Below, one piece after another: positions 7,283 to 16,755 of a stretch of 31,861 bases of DNA. The notes beneath the pieces are model-generated. The model had not been told where the DNA came from. It did no database searches and worked only from the letters and a program-made list of their open reading frames with translations. The number at the start of each line of letters is the position of its first letter. Positions within the stretch are counted from its first letter, which is position 1. The position numbers and the translations under genes were made by a program. Source of the DNA: JAYZAP01 sp964645285 (GTDB lineage Bacteria > Pseudomonadota > Alphaproteobacteria > JAAXGF01); contig CAZYDR010000042.1 of NCBI GenBank assembly GCA_964645285.1, positions 1 through 31,861 of the forward strand. Direction: 5' to 3'.

Positions 7283-8188
7283 ATGACACAAGCCACCCAA
7301 TCGCCGCGCCTCGGCGTCGCCATGCCGCAAACCGACATGGGCGGCGATCCGGGGGTCGTCCGCACCTACACCCAGGCGGCGGAAGATCTTGGGTTCGACC
7401 ATCTGGTGACCTACGACCATGTGCTCGGCGGCAATCCCAAGACCAATGATGGCTACACCGGCGATGGCCTGTTCCACGATCCCTTCGTGCTGTTGGGCTT
7501 CATGGCGGCTTGCAGCCAGCGCATCGAGCTTTCGGTCCAGGTGCTTATCCTGCCCCAGCGCCAGATCGCCCTGGTGGCGAAACAGGCGACATCCCTCGAC
7601 GTGCTGAGCAACGGCCGTTTGCGTCTCGGGGTCGGGGTCGGCTGGAACGAGATTGAGTTCGTCGGCCTCAATGAGAACTTCAAGAACCGGGGCCGTCGCT
7701 CCGAGGAACAAGTCGAGGTCATGCGGGCCCTGTGGGCCGAGCCCTTTGTTGCCTTCGAGGGCAAGTGGCATACGATTCCCGACGCCGGCATCAATCCCTT
7801 GCCGCCGCGCCGGCATATTCCGCTGTGGTTCGGCGGCCACGCGGAGGTGACGCTCAAACGCATCGCCAGACTGGGGGACGGCTGGATGCCCCTGGCTTAT
7901 CCACCGGGCGACGAGGTCAACGCAGAGATTGCGAAGTTGAGGCGCTACACGGTCGCGGCCGGGCGCGATGCGGACGCGATCGGCATTGACGCCTGGGTTT
8001 CCATGGGCAACGAAGACCCGGACCAATGGCGCCAGGAGTTCAAGGACTGGCGCCATCGCGGGGCGACCCACATCACGTTCTCAACCGCGTTCACCGGATT
8101 TCATCACCAGCGTATCGACGGCACCACCCCGGATGCCCACCTGGAGGCCATCGAACGCTATCGCGACGCCGTCGCCGATCTACTCTGA
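7283..8188 (+). CDS. LLM class (luciferase-like) flavin/F420-dependent oxidoreductase
   Basis: 301 residues from ATG 7283, with GAGGA ten bases upstream. The TIM-barrel luciferase-like pattern is clear: GVAMPQTDMGGDP at strand 1, GFDHLVTYDHVLG, then RIELSVQVLILPQRQ, the SNGRLRLGVGVGWNEIEF segment and the WFGGHAEVTLKRIARLGDGW segment. The family reduces or oxygenates substrates with FMNH2 or F420. The cofactor and substrate cannot be settled here; many alphaproteobacterial members probably use flavin. The last 9 bases overlap the end of glnE on the other strand. Confidence 0.87.
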   Translation: MTQATQSPRLGVAMPQTDMGGDPGVVRTYTQAAEDLGFDHLVTYDHVLGGNPKTNDGYTGDGLFHDPFVLLGFMAACSQRIELSVQVLILPQRQIALVAKQATSLDVLSNGRLRLGVGVGWNEIEFVGLNENFKNRGRRSEEQVEVMRALWAEPFVAFEGKWHTIPDAGINPLPPRRHIPLWFGGHAEVTLKRIARLGDGWMPLAYPPGDEVNAEIAKLRRYTVAAGRDADAIGIDAWVSMGNEDPDQWRQEFKDWRHRGATHITFSTAFTGFHHQRIDGTTPDAHLEAIERYRDAVADLL

Positions 8189-11137
8189 GACTTTCGCCGC
8201 TGGCTGGTCGATGAGCCGGGCGTAGATTTCACGGACATTCGCCTGGGCGGCCAGAAGCTTTTTGCGTAGGTCTTCGAAGTCGGCGGCCTCGCCAGTCCGC
8301 GCCAGGGCCGCGCGCAGGGCCTCTGACGACTGGTGCTCAAGCTGGACCCCATCGACGGTGAGCCGCAACATGCCTCGCACCCGGCGCATGAGCAGTGATG
8401 CCGAAATCAGCGCTGCCGCCTGGTCGGGCTCCAGTAGCCCGGCGTCATCGAGGCGGCGGAAGGCGTCGACGGTGTTGGGCGCGGTGGCGTCCGGGTGTTC
8501 GGCGCCGTGGCGCAGTTGCAGATACTCGGCGATAAACTCCAGGTCGACCAGGCCGCCGCGGACATATTTGTTCTTCCACGGCACGTCCATGTGATGTTCG
8601 GCATCCATGCGCCAGCGCATGCTGGCGACATCGGCCAGCAGTTTATCCGGATCACGGGGACGGTGCAGGATGTTGCCGATAGCGGCTTCGACCCGGGATG
8701 CCAGATCATCGGGGCCGGCGACCACGCGGGCCCGGGTCAGGGCCATGTGTTCCCAGGTCCAGGCGGCCTGGCGCTGGTAGTCCATAAAGCTGCCAATCTC
8801 GGATGCCACTGGCCCGGTACTGCCCGAGGGGCGCAACCGCATATCGATCTCGTAAAGCCGGCCTTCGCCGGTCAGGGCCGTCAAGGCGTTGATAAGGCGC
8901 TGGCTGAGCCGCGCGAAATAGTGACTGACCAGCAGCGGCTTGGTGCCATCCGATTGACGCACCCCCTCGGGGCTGTCGTAGATGAAGGTGAGGTCCAGGT
9001 CCGACGATATGGTCATCTCATGACCGCCCAGATTGCCGAGCCCGACGATGACCAGTCCGGCGCCGGGCACCCGGCCATGGGCCTCGGCGAAGGCGTCCTC
9101 GACCCGTGGCTTGATGGCCCGTAACACCGCATCGGCGAGATCCGCCAGAGTGGCGCCGAGACGATCGGCATCGCCCTGGCCGCGCAGCATCTGCACGCCG
9201 ATCTGGAACTCCCGGTCGTGGGCCCAGCGGCGGCTGATGTCGAGCACGTCTTCGAAGTCGCGAGCCTGGCCCAGCATGTCGCCGAGTTCGGCGGTGAGAG
9301 CGTCGGCACCGGGCAGAGGGGCATCGAAGTCGCCGCTCAAAACCCCGTCGAGCAATCCAGCGTTGTGACTCAAACGCTCGGCCAGGCGCGGCGCCGTGCC
9401 CATGATCTCGGCGACTAGGTCGAGCAGGGTGGGCCGGGCATGAAACAACGAAAACAACTGCACGCCGGCAGGCAGGCGGGAAAGGAACTCGTTGAAGTTA
9501 TGGAGCGCCGCGTCCGGGTTGGCGGTGCGGGCGAGGGCACCGAGCAGGGTCGGCATGAGTTCGGTGAGAATTTCCCGCGCCCGGGTGCTGCGAACGGCAC
9601 GATAGCGGCCATGGTGCCAGCCACGGACCACGGCGCCCACGGCGGCGCCGTCGGCAAAGCCTAACTCACCCAGGGTTGCCAGGGTCCCAAGGTCGTCCTC
9701 GGTACCGGTGAAGACCAGGTTGCCCGCCGGCGCCAGCACAGCCTCCTCCTCGAACAACTCGGCGTAGTGACGCTCGACCAGTTCGAGACGCCGGGTCAGG
9801 CCTTCGGCGAAGGCGTCGCCGTCTCTGTAGCCAAGGAACACGGCCAGAGCGTCAATTTCGGACGGGTCCTCGGGTATGGTGTGGGTCTGGGCGTCGTTGA
9901 TCATTTGCAGGCGATGTTCGACCCGGCGCAGGTAGCGATACGCGGCGGTCAGTTCCTCGGCCGCCTGGTGGTCGATACGGCCTGCTTCGGCAAGGGCGGC
10001 GAGGGCCAGGACGGTGGGGCGGTGACGCAGGGCGGGCTCACGGCCGCCCCAGATGAGCTGCTGGGTCTGGGCGAAGAATTCGATTTCGCGAATGCCGCCG
10101 CGCCCGACCTTGATGTTGTGGCCGGTCACGGCGATGGTGGCGCTGTCGTGATGGGCGTTGATCTGGCGTTTGATGGAGTGAATGTCCTCAATGGCGGCGA
10201 AGTCCAGGTTCTTGCGCCAGATGAACGGCACCAGGGCGGCGACGAAAGCCTCGCCCACGGCCCGATCGCCGGCTACCGGCCGCGCCTTGATCATGGCCGC
10301 GCGCTCCCAGTTCTGGCCGAGGCTTTCGTAGTAGGTCTCGGCCGCCTCCACGGACAGAGCCGGCGGCGTGGCGCCAGGGTCGGGCCGCAGCCGCAAGTCG
10401 GTACGAAAGACATAGCCGTGGGCCGTGCGTTCCTGCATCAGGCGCACCAGTTGTCGCGTCATGCGGACGAAACAGGGCTGCGCCCCATGAGCCCCGTCGC
10501 GGCCGATATACTGGGCCACTGCAGGGTCGTAGAGCACCATCAGATCGATATCGCTGGAGTAGTTGAGCTCCCCGGCGCCGAGCTTGCCGAGGCCGAGAAT
10601 CGTGAGGCCGCTGCCGGTTTCCGGATTTTCGTGATCGGCGAGACGCAGATCACCGGCGTTGGCGGCAGCACGCAGCAGATGAGCGGTGGCGGCGCCCAGG
10701 GCGGCCTCGGCAAAGCGCGACAGGGCGCCGGTCACCTGTTTAAGCGTCCACAAGCCGGTAATGTCGGCGGCGGCAACCAGCAGGGCCAGGCGGCCCTTAG
10801 CCACGCGCAACCGCTCCATCACCTGGTTGACGTCGTCACCGGGGTCGCCTTGGAGATCGCCGAGCACGGCATCAAAGCAGGGCGCCGTGCCGTCTTCGGC
10901 GAGGCGTATCATGAAATCCGGGTTGCGCAGGATGCAGTGACCGAGGAACGGGCTATTGCCGAACATGGCTTGCAGGAAAGCCTCGCCGATAGAATCATCG
11001 CGAAGCGCTTCGGCCGCTGCCGTCAATCCGCCATCACGGCCCACCGATAGCCAATTTTCCATGCCGATGCGAGCCCGATCCGAATCAAAGGGTACAGGCA
11101 GGTCGATGATATTTTCAAATAATGTAAAGTTCGCCAT
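8180..11137 (-). CDS. glnE: Bifunctional glutamine synthetase adenylyltransferase/adenylyl-removing enzyme
   Basis: 985 residues from MANFTLFENI; a GTG nine codons upstream (11164) is possible. There are two nucleotidyltransferase halves. The N-terminal one has GLGKLGAGELNYSSDIDL (about 182-199), the adenylyl-removing site. The C-terminal one has GLGNLGGHEMTISSDLDL (near residue 705), the adenylylating site. Each keeps the metal-binding Asp-x-Asp. The enzyme adds AMP to a tyrosine of glutamine synthetase, or removes it, under PII control, tuning ammonia assimilation. The usual family length is ~950-1000. It is divergent from the AsmA-like gene with about 75 bp between starts, and its stop overlaps the LLM gene. 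Confidence 0.96.
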   Translation of the reverse strand: MANFTLFENIIDLPVPFDSDRARIGMENWLSVGRDGGLTAAAEALRDDSIGEAFLQAMFGNSPFLGHCILRNPDFMIRLAEDGTAPCFDAVLGDLQGDPGDDVNQVMERLRVAKGRLALLVAAADITGLWTLKQVTGALSRFAEAALGAATAHLLRAAANAGDLRLADHENPETGSGLTILGLGKLGAGELNYSSDIDLMVLYDPAVAQYIGRDGAHGAQPCFVRMTRQLVRLMQERTAHGYVFRTDLRLRPDPGATPPALSVEAAETYYESLGQNWERAAMIKARPVAGDRAVGEAFVAALVPFIWRKNLDFAAIEDIHSIKRQINAHHDSATIAVTGHNIKVGRGGIREIEFFAQTQQLIWGGREPALRHRPTVLALAALAEAGRIDHQAAEELTAAYRYLRRVEHRLQMINDAQTHTIPEDPSEIDALAVFLGYRDGDAFAEGLTRRLELVERHYAELFEEEAVLAPAGNLVFTGTEDDLGTLATLGELGFADGAAVGAVVRGWHHGRYRAVRSTRAREILTELMPTLLGALARTANPDAALHNFNEFLSRLPAGVQLFSLFHARPTLLDLVAEIMGTAPRLAERLSHNAGLLDGVLSGDFDAPLPGADALTAELGDMLGQARDFEDVLDISRRWAHDREFQIGVQMLRGQGDADRLGATLADLADAVLRAIKPRVEDAFAEAHGRVPGAGLVIVGLGNLGGHEMTISSDLDLTFIYDSPEGVRQSDGTKPLLVSHYFARLSQRLINALTALTGEGRLYEIDMRLRPSGSTGPVASEIGSFMDYQRQAAWTWEHMALTRARVVAGPDDLASRVEAAIGNILHRPRDPDKLLADVASMRWRMDAEHHMDVPWKNKYVRGGLVDLEFIAEYLQLRHGAEHPDATAPNTVDAFRRLDDAGLLEPDQAAALISASLLMRRVRGMLRLTVDGVQLEHQSSEALRAALARTGEAADFEDLRKKLLAAQANVREIYARLIDQPAAKVSE

Positions 11138-11212
11138 TCCGCGCAACCGGTGTTCGGTGCACACTGCGCGAGCCGCTGGTTTCGGTCAAGAACGCGAAGA
11201 GGTTTGCCCCCG

Positions 11213-14200
11213 GTGATTCGTCCCACCGCCCGATTTATCATGCATACGGTGGCTTCGTTGGTCGCCGTCACGGCCATTGTTTTCGCCGTATTCGCCTGGC
11301 GGCTGTCAGGCGGGCCGGTTTCCCTCGCCGTGCTCACACCCTACGTACAGGACGCGCTGAGCCAGATCGAGTCGTCCTACCAAGTAGAATTCGCCGACAC
11401 GGTCCTGACCTGGGCCGGGTGGGAGCGGGCCCTCGACATCCGCATTGTCGATGTTCGCGTGGTCGGCGTTGATGGCACGGTCGCGGCAAGCGCTCCCGAA
11501 GTTTCCTTGAGCCTGAGTATCGCGGCCATGTGGCGCGGCCTGGTAGCGCCTACCGTGCTCGAGGTCATGGCGCCGAAAATTATCCTGGTCCGGGCTATCG
11601 ATGGCCGGTTCGAGTTTGGCCTTGGCGAGGAGTCCGGCGCATCGGGCGGTCTTGCCGGCCTGCTATTCGCCGATCTGCTGGCGCCGCTGGACCCGATGCG
11701 CGAGATGGGTTATCTTGAGCGGGTCAGCATCATCGCCGGCGACCTGGCCATTATCGACCGGCAACTGGACCGGCGCTGGCATGTCCCCCACGCCACGATC
11801 GTGCTGTCGCGGGACGGTAAAGGCGTCGGCGTTACGGCTGACCTTGCGGTCGATATTGCCGGGCGGCTGACCAATTTTGATATCGGCGCGCGATATAGCG
11901 GGAGCTGGCCCGACGCCCATGTGGGCATCGAGTTCACCGATCTACGGCCCGCGTGGTTCGCCACCGAGTTTCCCGGCCTCGAGCAACTGGCCGGGAGCCG
12001 GTTCCCGGTTAGCGGCCGACTCGAACTCGTGCTCGATGACGACCTCGGTTTGCGTGAGATCAGCTTTAATCTCAAGGCAGACGCCGGCGATCTGGCGCTT
12101 GACCAGTTGTACGATGAACCTGTCGCCATTGCTCAGGCATCGGTCATCGGCTCGGTGGCATTGGCGGAAGAACGCCTTCAGATCGATAGCGCCGTAGTTG
12201 ACTTCTGGGGTCCGAGATTTGCCCTGGAAGGGCTGGTTGAAGGATTCAACGACGAGCCGCTGATTGCCGCCGGAATAACCATCAGCGATTTGCCGATCGA
12301 CGATCTGGCGCGATTTTGGCCGGCTCATTTGGCGCCGGCGGCGCGACACTGGGTGGTCGGCAATATCGCCATGGGCGTCATCACAAAATCCCAGACAACG
12401 CTTCACCTGAAGCCGGGTGATCTCGCCTTGCCGCGGTTCCCGGTCGCAGCCGTTCACACGACGATTGAAGTGGAGGGCGCCACGGTCGATTACCTGAACC
12501 CGCTTCCGCCGGTCACCGGGGTTGACGGCATCGTCACCATTACCGGCGATACCCTTGAAGCGCGAACCTGGAGTGGCGAGGTCGTGGGTGTCACGGCCAA
12601 AGAAACCCTGCTCACCATCAATAATCTGAGCGGCCACGAAGAGATGACTATCGACGCCGATCTCAGCGGCGCGGTCAGCGACGTGCTCGGAATTCTGGCC
12701 CATCCCTTCCTCCGGTATCCCCAGCGCCTCGGTGTCAGCCCCGGGGACGTGGTGGGAACGGCGCGAATCGGCTTCAGGGTGGTGTTCCCTCTGCTCAGGG
12801 ATCTGTTGCTTGAGGACGTGAAGATCAACGCCATCGCCAATCTCGAGGATATTGCTGTCGCCGCCACGCCCGACCGACCGGCCATAAGCGGTGGTCTGCT
12901 GCGCCTTTCCCTCGACAACAGCGGCATGGACGTGAACGGCACGCTGGCCCTCAACGGTGTTCCCGGAGACGGAATTTGGCGCGAGAATTTCGCTACCGTT
13001 GTGCCGTTCGACCGGCGCTATAGCTTCGCCGGGCGGTTTACCGATTCCCAGCGGTTGGCCCTTGGGCTGCCCGGCGGCGACTACGTCACCGGCCCGGCCG
13101 ACATGGGCGTCGAAATACTCGACCTGCCCGACGGGAATCGTCAGTGGCGTATCACCGCCGATCTGGTCGACACCATGACGCGGATTCCGGAAATCTACTG
13201 GCAAAAGCCGATTGGCACGGAAGGCCTGGTCGAACTCGAATTTCTTAGTGGCCCCAGGATTTTGCAGACGACGGGTATTTTCAATCTCGCCGCCGGCGAT
13301 TTAGCCGCCCAGGGCCGCGCCGGCATCGATGCCGAGACACTGGAACTGGCTTGGCTCGAACTCGACCGCCTGGTATTCGGCGAAAACGATGTGCGCGCCG
13401 CGCTGCTGTTCGATATGGGCGGCGGCTATCGCATTGGCATCGAGGGCCCCAGCCTCGACCTCCGGCCCTACCTGGACGATTACGATACCGATGGCCCGTT
13501 GCCGGAACTCCAGCTTAGCGCCGATGTCGACCGGGTGATTACCCGCAATGGGCAGTCGTTTCAGAATGTGAAGGCCGAGCTTCGCTTCACCGGTGATCGC
13601 TGGGAAGCCATGAATGTCGACGGACTGCTGGTCGGTGGCGAACACTTGAACGTTCGGATCGGTCGCGAATTAGACACCCGTTTCTTCTTCATGGGCTCCG
13701 ACGACGGCGGCGAACTGCTGCGCGCCCTCGATATCTATGACAATGCGGTCGGCGGCACCCTGACGGTCGACGCCCTGTTCGATCCCACGAATATCCATGG
13801 CGCGGTTACCGGCAGGCTAAGGATCGACGAGTTCACAGTTGTCAACGCGCCGTTGCTAGCGCGCATCCTGTCGGTGGTGTCGTTGATAGGCGTGTTCGAT
13901 TTGTTGAAGGGCGAGGGTCTGCCGCTCACCGAACTGGTGGCGCCCTTTGTAAAACGCGGCGACGTGCTGGAGTTTGACGATGCCCGCGCCTACGGTCCGG
14001 CTATTGGTTTTACTTTCAAGGGCGAAGTCGACCTCGCCGACGACACAGTTGACCTCGAAGGAACCATCGTTCCCGCCTACACTCTGAACAGCATTTTCGG
14101 CAATATTCCCATCCTTGGCGACCTGTTTACCGGCGGCGAGGAAGGCGGCGGGGTATTCGCCATGGCGTATACCCTCAAAGGTCCGCTCGACGACCCTCAA

Positions 14201-14320
14201 GTCACGGTCAACCCGCTGTCGGCCCTAGCGCCCGGTTTCTTCCGCAAACTCTTCCGGTTCGACGGCTTGTCGCCCTCGGATGACGAGGAAGTTTCCCCCG
14301 ATAACGAACCGCAGCGCTAA
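11213..14320 (+). CDS. AsmA-like/DUF3971 (YhdP-type) envelope protein
   Basis: 1035 residues from GTG 11213, with AAGAGG upstream; ATG 11240 is an alternative. There is a short basic N-terminus (IRPTAR), one transmembrane anchor (about 10-28, VASLVAVTAIVFAVF), then RLSGGPVSLAVLTPYV, the usual entry to DUF3971 proteins. The long periplasmic part is rich in beta strands, as in YhdP, TamB and AsmA. The C-terminal 250 residues (GVFDLLKGEGLPLTEL, GEVDLADDTVDLEGTIVPAYTLNS) match the AsmA_2-type end. YhdP-like proteins bridge the two membranes and help move phospholipid to the outer membrane; that role is inferred from the family. It ends 9 bp from the convergent tyrS stop. Confidence 0.88.
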   Translation: MIRPTARFIMHTVASLVAVTAIVFAVFAWRLSGGPVSLAVLTPYVQDALSQIESSYQVEFADTVLTWAGWERALDIRIVDVRVVGVDGTVAASAPEVSLSLSIAAMWRGLVAPTVLEVMAPKIILVRAIDGRFEFGLGEESGASGGLAGLLFADLLAPLDPMREMGYLERVSIIAGDLAIIDRQLDRRWHVPHATIVLSRDGKGVGVTADLAVDIAGRLTNFDIGARYSGSWPDAHVGIEFTDLRPAWFATEFPGLEQLAGSRFPVSGRLELVLDDDLGLREISFNLKADAGDLALDQLYDEPVAIAQASVIGSVALAEERLQIDSAVVDFWGPRFALEGLVEGFNDEPLIAAGITISDLPIDDLARFWPAHLAPAARHWVVGNIAMGVITKSQTTLHLKPGDLALPRFPVAAVHTTIEVEGATVDYLNPLPPVTGVDGIVTITGDTLEARTWSGEVVGVTAKETLLTINNLSGHEEMTIDADLSGAVSDVLGILAHPFLRYPQRLGVSPGDVVGTARIGFRVVFPLLRDLLLEDVKINAIANLEDIAVAATPDRPAISGGLLRLSLDNSGMDVNGTLALNGVPGDGIWRENFATVVPFDRRYSFAGRFTDSQRLALGLPGGDYVTGPADMGVEILDLPDGNRQWRITADLVDTMTRIPEIYWQKPIGTEGLVELEFLSGPRILQTTGIFNLAAGDLAAQGRAGIDAETLELAWLELDRLVFGENDVRAALLFDMGGGYRIGIEGPSLDLRPYLDDYDTDGPLPELQLSADVDRVITRNGQSFQNVKAELRFTGDRWEAMNVDGLLVGGEHLNVRIGRELDTRFFFMGSDDGGELLRALDIYDNAVGGTLTVDALFDPTNIHGAVTGRLRIDEFTVVNAPLLARILSVVSLIGVFDLLKGEGLPLTELVAPFVKRGDVLEFDDARAYGPAIGFTFKGEVDLADDTVDLEGTIVPAYTLNSIFGNIPILGDLFTGGEEGGGVFAMAYTLKGPLDDPQVTVNPLSALAPGFFRKLFRFDGLSPSDDEEVSPDNEPQR

Positions 14321-14329
14321 AGGGCTCGC

Positions 14330-15583
14330 CTACTCGGCGCGCAGCAGGGCGTGACGTTTTTTGCCCGCCGATAGCTTGATTACGCCATCGTCGTTGAGGT
14401 CGCCGGCGGAGACCAACTGGGTCTCGTTGGAAAACGCGACATCGTTGACCCGGCCGCCGCCGCCCTTGATGAGGCGGCGGGCTTCGCCGCCGCTGGCGCA
14501 CAGGCCGGCGCGCTGGAGTGCTTCGAACGCCGGCAGGCCGGCGTCGAGTTCGGCCCGGGGCACTCCAATCACCGGCAGGGAGTCGCCGATGGCGCCGTCC
14601 TCGAAAGTCTTGCGGGCGGTCTCGGCGGCTTCGCGCGCCGCGTCGGCCCCGTGGCACAGGGTCGTCGCGGCGTTGGCCAGCAGCTTCTTGGCCTCGTTGA
14701 TGTCGCTGCCGTCGACGGTCGAGGCAGCGATGTCGTCAAGCGACAACTCGGTGAACAGGCGCAGGAAGCGGCCGACATCGGCGTCGTCGCTGTTGCGCCA
14801 GAATTGCCAGTAGTCGTAGGCGCTACGCATTTCGGCGTTGAGCCACACCGCGCCCTGGTCTGATTTGCCCATCTTGGCGCCGGATGCCAGGACGATTAGT
14901 GGCGTGGTCAGGCCGAACAGCGGAGTGCCATCGATGCGGCGGCCGAGCTCGACGCCATTGACGATGTTGCCCCACTGATCCGAGCCGCCCATCTGAGCGA
15001 CACAGTTGTAGCGCCGCGACAGTTCGAGAAAATCGTATGACTGCAGCACCATGTAATTGAACTCAAGGAAGCTCATGGGCTGTTCGCGTTCAAGCCGGAG
15101 TTTGACAGAATCCTGGCTCAGCATACGGTTGACCGAGAAATGGCGGCCGTAGTCGCGGAGGAATTCCATGTAATTGAGACTGTCGAGCCAGTCGGTATTG
15201 TTGACCATGATCGCGTCGGTCGGACCGTCGCCAAATTCGAGGAAGTTACTGAACGCCGCCTTGATGCCTGCCATGTTCTCGGCGATTTGTTCATCGCTAA
15301 GAATCTTGCGCATTTCCTCCTTGCCCGTGGGGTCGCCGACCTTGGTGGTGCCGCCACCCATGAGCACGATGGGTTTATGGCCGCAGAGCTGGAACCAGCG
15401 CAGCAGCATGATCGACACCAGATTGCCCACGTGGAGGCTCGGCGCGGTACAGTCGTAGCCGACGTAGGCCACCATGGGCGCCGTATTTTTGGCGGCGCTG
15501 TCCATGGCCTCCAGATCGGTGCATTGGTGGATAAAGCCGCGCGCTTGGAGCGTGCGCAGGAATTCGGATCGGGGCTCGGTCAT
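14330..15583 (-). CDS. tyrS: Tyrosyl-tRNA synthetase
   Basis: 417 residues, the usual length of bacterial TyrRS. Class I signatures: HVGN (51-54, the HIGH motif) and KMGKS (237-241, the KMSKS motif). Tyrosine-site residues are in YVGYDCTAPSLH and QMGGSDQWGN. The C-terminal ~65 residues (GEARRLIKGGGGRVND) are the S4-type RNA-binding domain. It charges tRNA-Tyr with tyrosine in the cytoplasm. It is divergent from anmK with 89 bp between starts; this tyrS/anmK neighbourhood is common in alphaproteobacteria. No T-box or other leader structure was seen upstream. Confidence 0.97.
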   Translation of the reverse strand: MTEPRSEFLRTLQARGFIHQCTDLEAMDSAAKNTAPMVAYVGYDCTAPSLHVGNLVSIMLLRWFQLCGHKPIVLMGGGTTKVGDPTGKEEMRKILSDEQIAENMAGIKAAFSNFLEFGDGPTDAIMVNNTDWLDSLNYMEFLRDYGRHFSVNRMLSQDSVKLRLEREQPMSFLEFNYMVLQSYDFLELSRRYNCVAQMGGSDQWGNIVNGVELGRRIDGTPLFGLTTPLIVLASGAKMGKSDQGAVWLNAEMRSAYDYWQFWRNSDDADVGRFLRLFTELSLDDIAASTVDGSDINEAKKLLANAATTLCHGADAAREAAETARKTFEDGAIGDSLPVIGVPRAELDAGLPAFEALQRAGLCASGGEARRLIKGGGGRVNDVAFSNETQLVSAGDLNDDGVIKLSAGKKRHALLRAE

Positions 15584-15672
15584 CGAATAATAGCCGGTTG
15601 ATTGCGGTATCGGTTAGGAAGCGCGGACGGTGTAGCATACTCGCTATCGCCGGACAACGGAGGGAGCGAAGG

Positions 15673-16755
15673 ATGGATGATCAGACGGCTTGCCTGGCAT
15701 TGGGGCTCATGAGCGGTACGTCCCTCGATGGCATTGATGCCGCCCTGATTCGAACCGACGGCGACGAAACGGTTGTCACAGGCGCCTGGTCGACTACGCC
15801 CTATGACGACGACCTGCGTGACCGATTGCGCGCCACCCTGGGCGGCAAGGGCGATGTCAAGGCGGTGGAGCGGGATATTACCGCGGCCCACGCTTATGCA
15901 GTGGCCGCCCTGCTTGAGCGCGAAGGTCTGACACCGGGCGCGGTCTCGGTCATTGGTTTTCACGGTCACACCATCGCGCACCGCCCTGATGAGGGGATTA
16001 CCTGGCAAATCGGTGATGGCGCCCGGCTTGCCGATTGCACCGGCATCGACGTGGTCTGTGACATTCGCGGCCGCGATGTCGCCGCCGGCGGCGAGGGCGC
16101 GCCTCTGGCGCCGCTGTATCACGCCGCCCTGGCCGGCGATCTTGAGAGACCCCTCGGGGTCCTCAATCTGGGTGGCGTGGGCAATGTTACGTTTCTTGGT
16201 GAGGGTGGCGCAATCAGCGCCTTTGATACAGGCCTCGGCTGCGCCCTGATTGACGACTGGGTGCGCCGCCATGACGCTGGCGGCTACGACGTTGATGGCG
16301 CCCTGGCGGCATCGGGGACGGTTGACCGCGATGTTTTGACAAAGCTGCTCGACCATCCCTATTTCGACCGGCCGCCGCCCAAGTCTCTCGACCGCGACGA
16401 CATTACCGGCGACGTGGGAGATCTGAGTGTAGCTGACGGCGCGGCCACGCTCACCGCCTTTACCGCCGAAGCGGTGGGGCTGGCCCGGGCCCATTTGCCC
16501 TTGCCGCCAGCCCGTTGGCTGGTTACCGGTGGTGGTCGTCACAACCCGACGATAATGGCCGCTTTAGGGGATGTGTTGGGGGCGCCGGTTGACCCGGTCG
16601 AAGTTGTCGGCTGGCAGGGCGACGCCATCGAATCCCAGGCCTTCGCCTATCTGGCCGTGCGCAGCCTGCGGGGTTTGCCGCTGTCCCTTCCCGAAACCAC
16701 GGGTGTGCCGCGACCGCTTACCGGCGGGGCTCTGTATCGCGGCAATCGCGACTAA
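15673..16755 (+). CDS. anmK: Anhydro-N-acetylmuramic acid kinase
   Basis: 360 residues from ATG 15673, with GGAGGGAG upstream. The N-terminal GLMSGTSLDGID (11-22) is the signature phosphate loop of AnmK. GFHGHTIAHRP, LNLGGVGNVTF and GGGRHNP are further ATPase-fold (hexokinase/actin type) motifs. The enzyme opens and phosphorylates 1,6-anhydroMurNAc to MurNAc-6-phosphate in peptidoglycan recycling. One deviation: the usual DTGPGN loop reads DTGLGC here. The stop overlaps the convergent hydrolase stop (CTAA 16752-16755). Confidence 0.95.
   Translation: MDDQTACLALGLMSGTSLDGIDAALIRTDGDETVVTGAWSTTPYDDDLRDRLRATLGGKGDVKAVERDITAAHAYAVAALLEREGLTPGAVSVIGFHGHTIAHRPDEGITWQIGDGARLADCTGIDVVCDIRGRDVAAGGEGAPLAPLYHAALAGDLERPLGVLNLGGVGNVTFLGEGGAISAFDTGLGCALIDDWVRRHDAGGYDVDGALAASGTVDRDVLTKLLDHPYFDRPPPKSLDRDDITGDVGDLSVADGAATLTAFTAEAVGLARAHLPLPPARWLVTGGGRHNPTIMAALGDVLGAPVDPVEVVGWQGDAIESQAFAYLAVRSLRGLPLSLPETTGVPRPLTGGALYRGNRD

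Noticed and set aside
9767..11050. 427-codon plus-strand frame opposite glnE
   Set aside because: Antisense shadow of a certain gene, low complexity with many G, A, V and H residues, and no domain.
11942..13204. 420-codon minus-strand frame opposite the AsmA-like gene
   Set aside because: Antisense shadow with no family features; the plus-strand protein is well supported.
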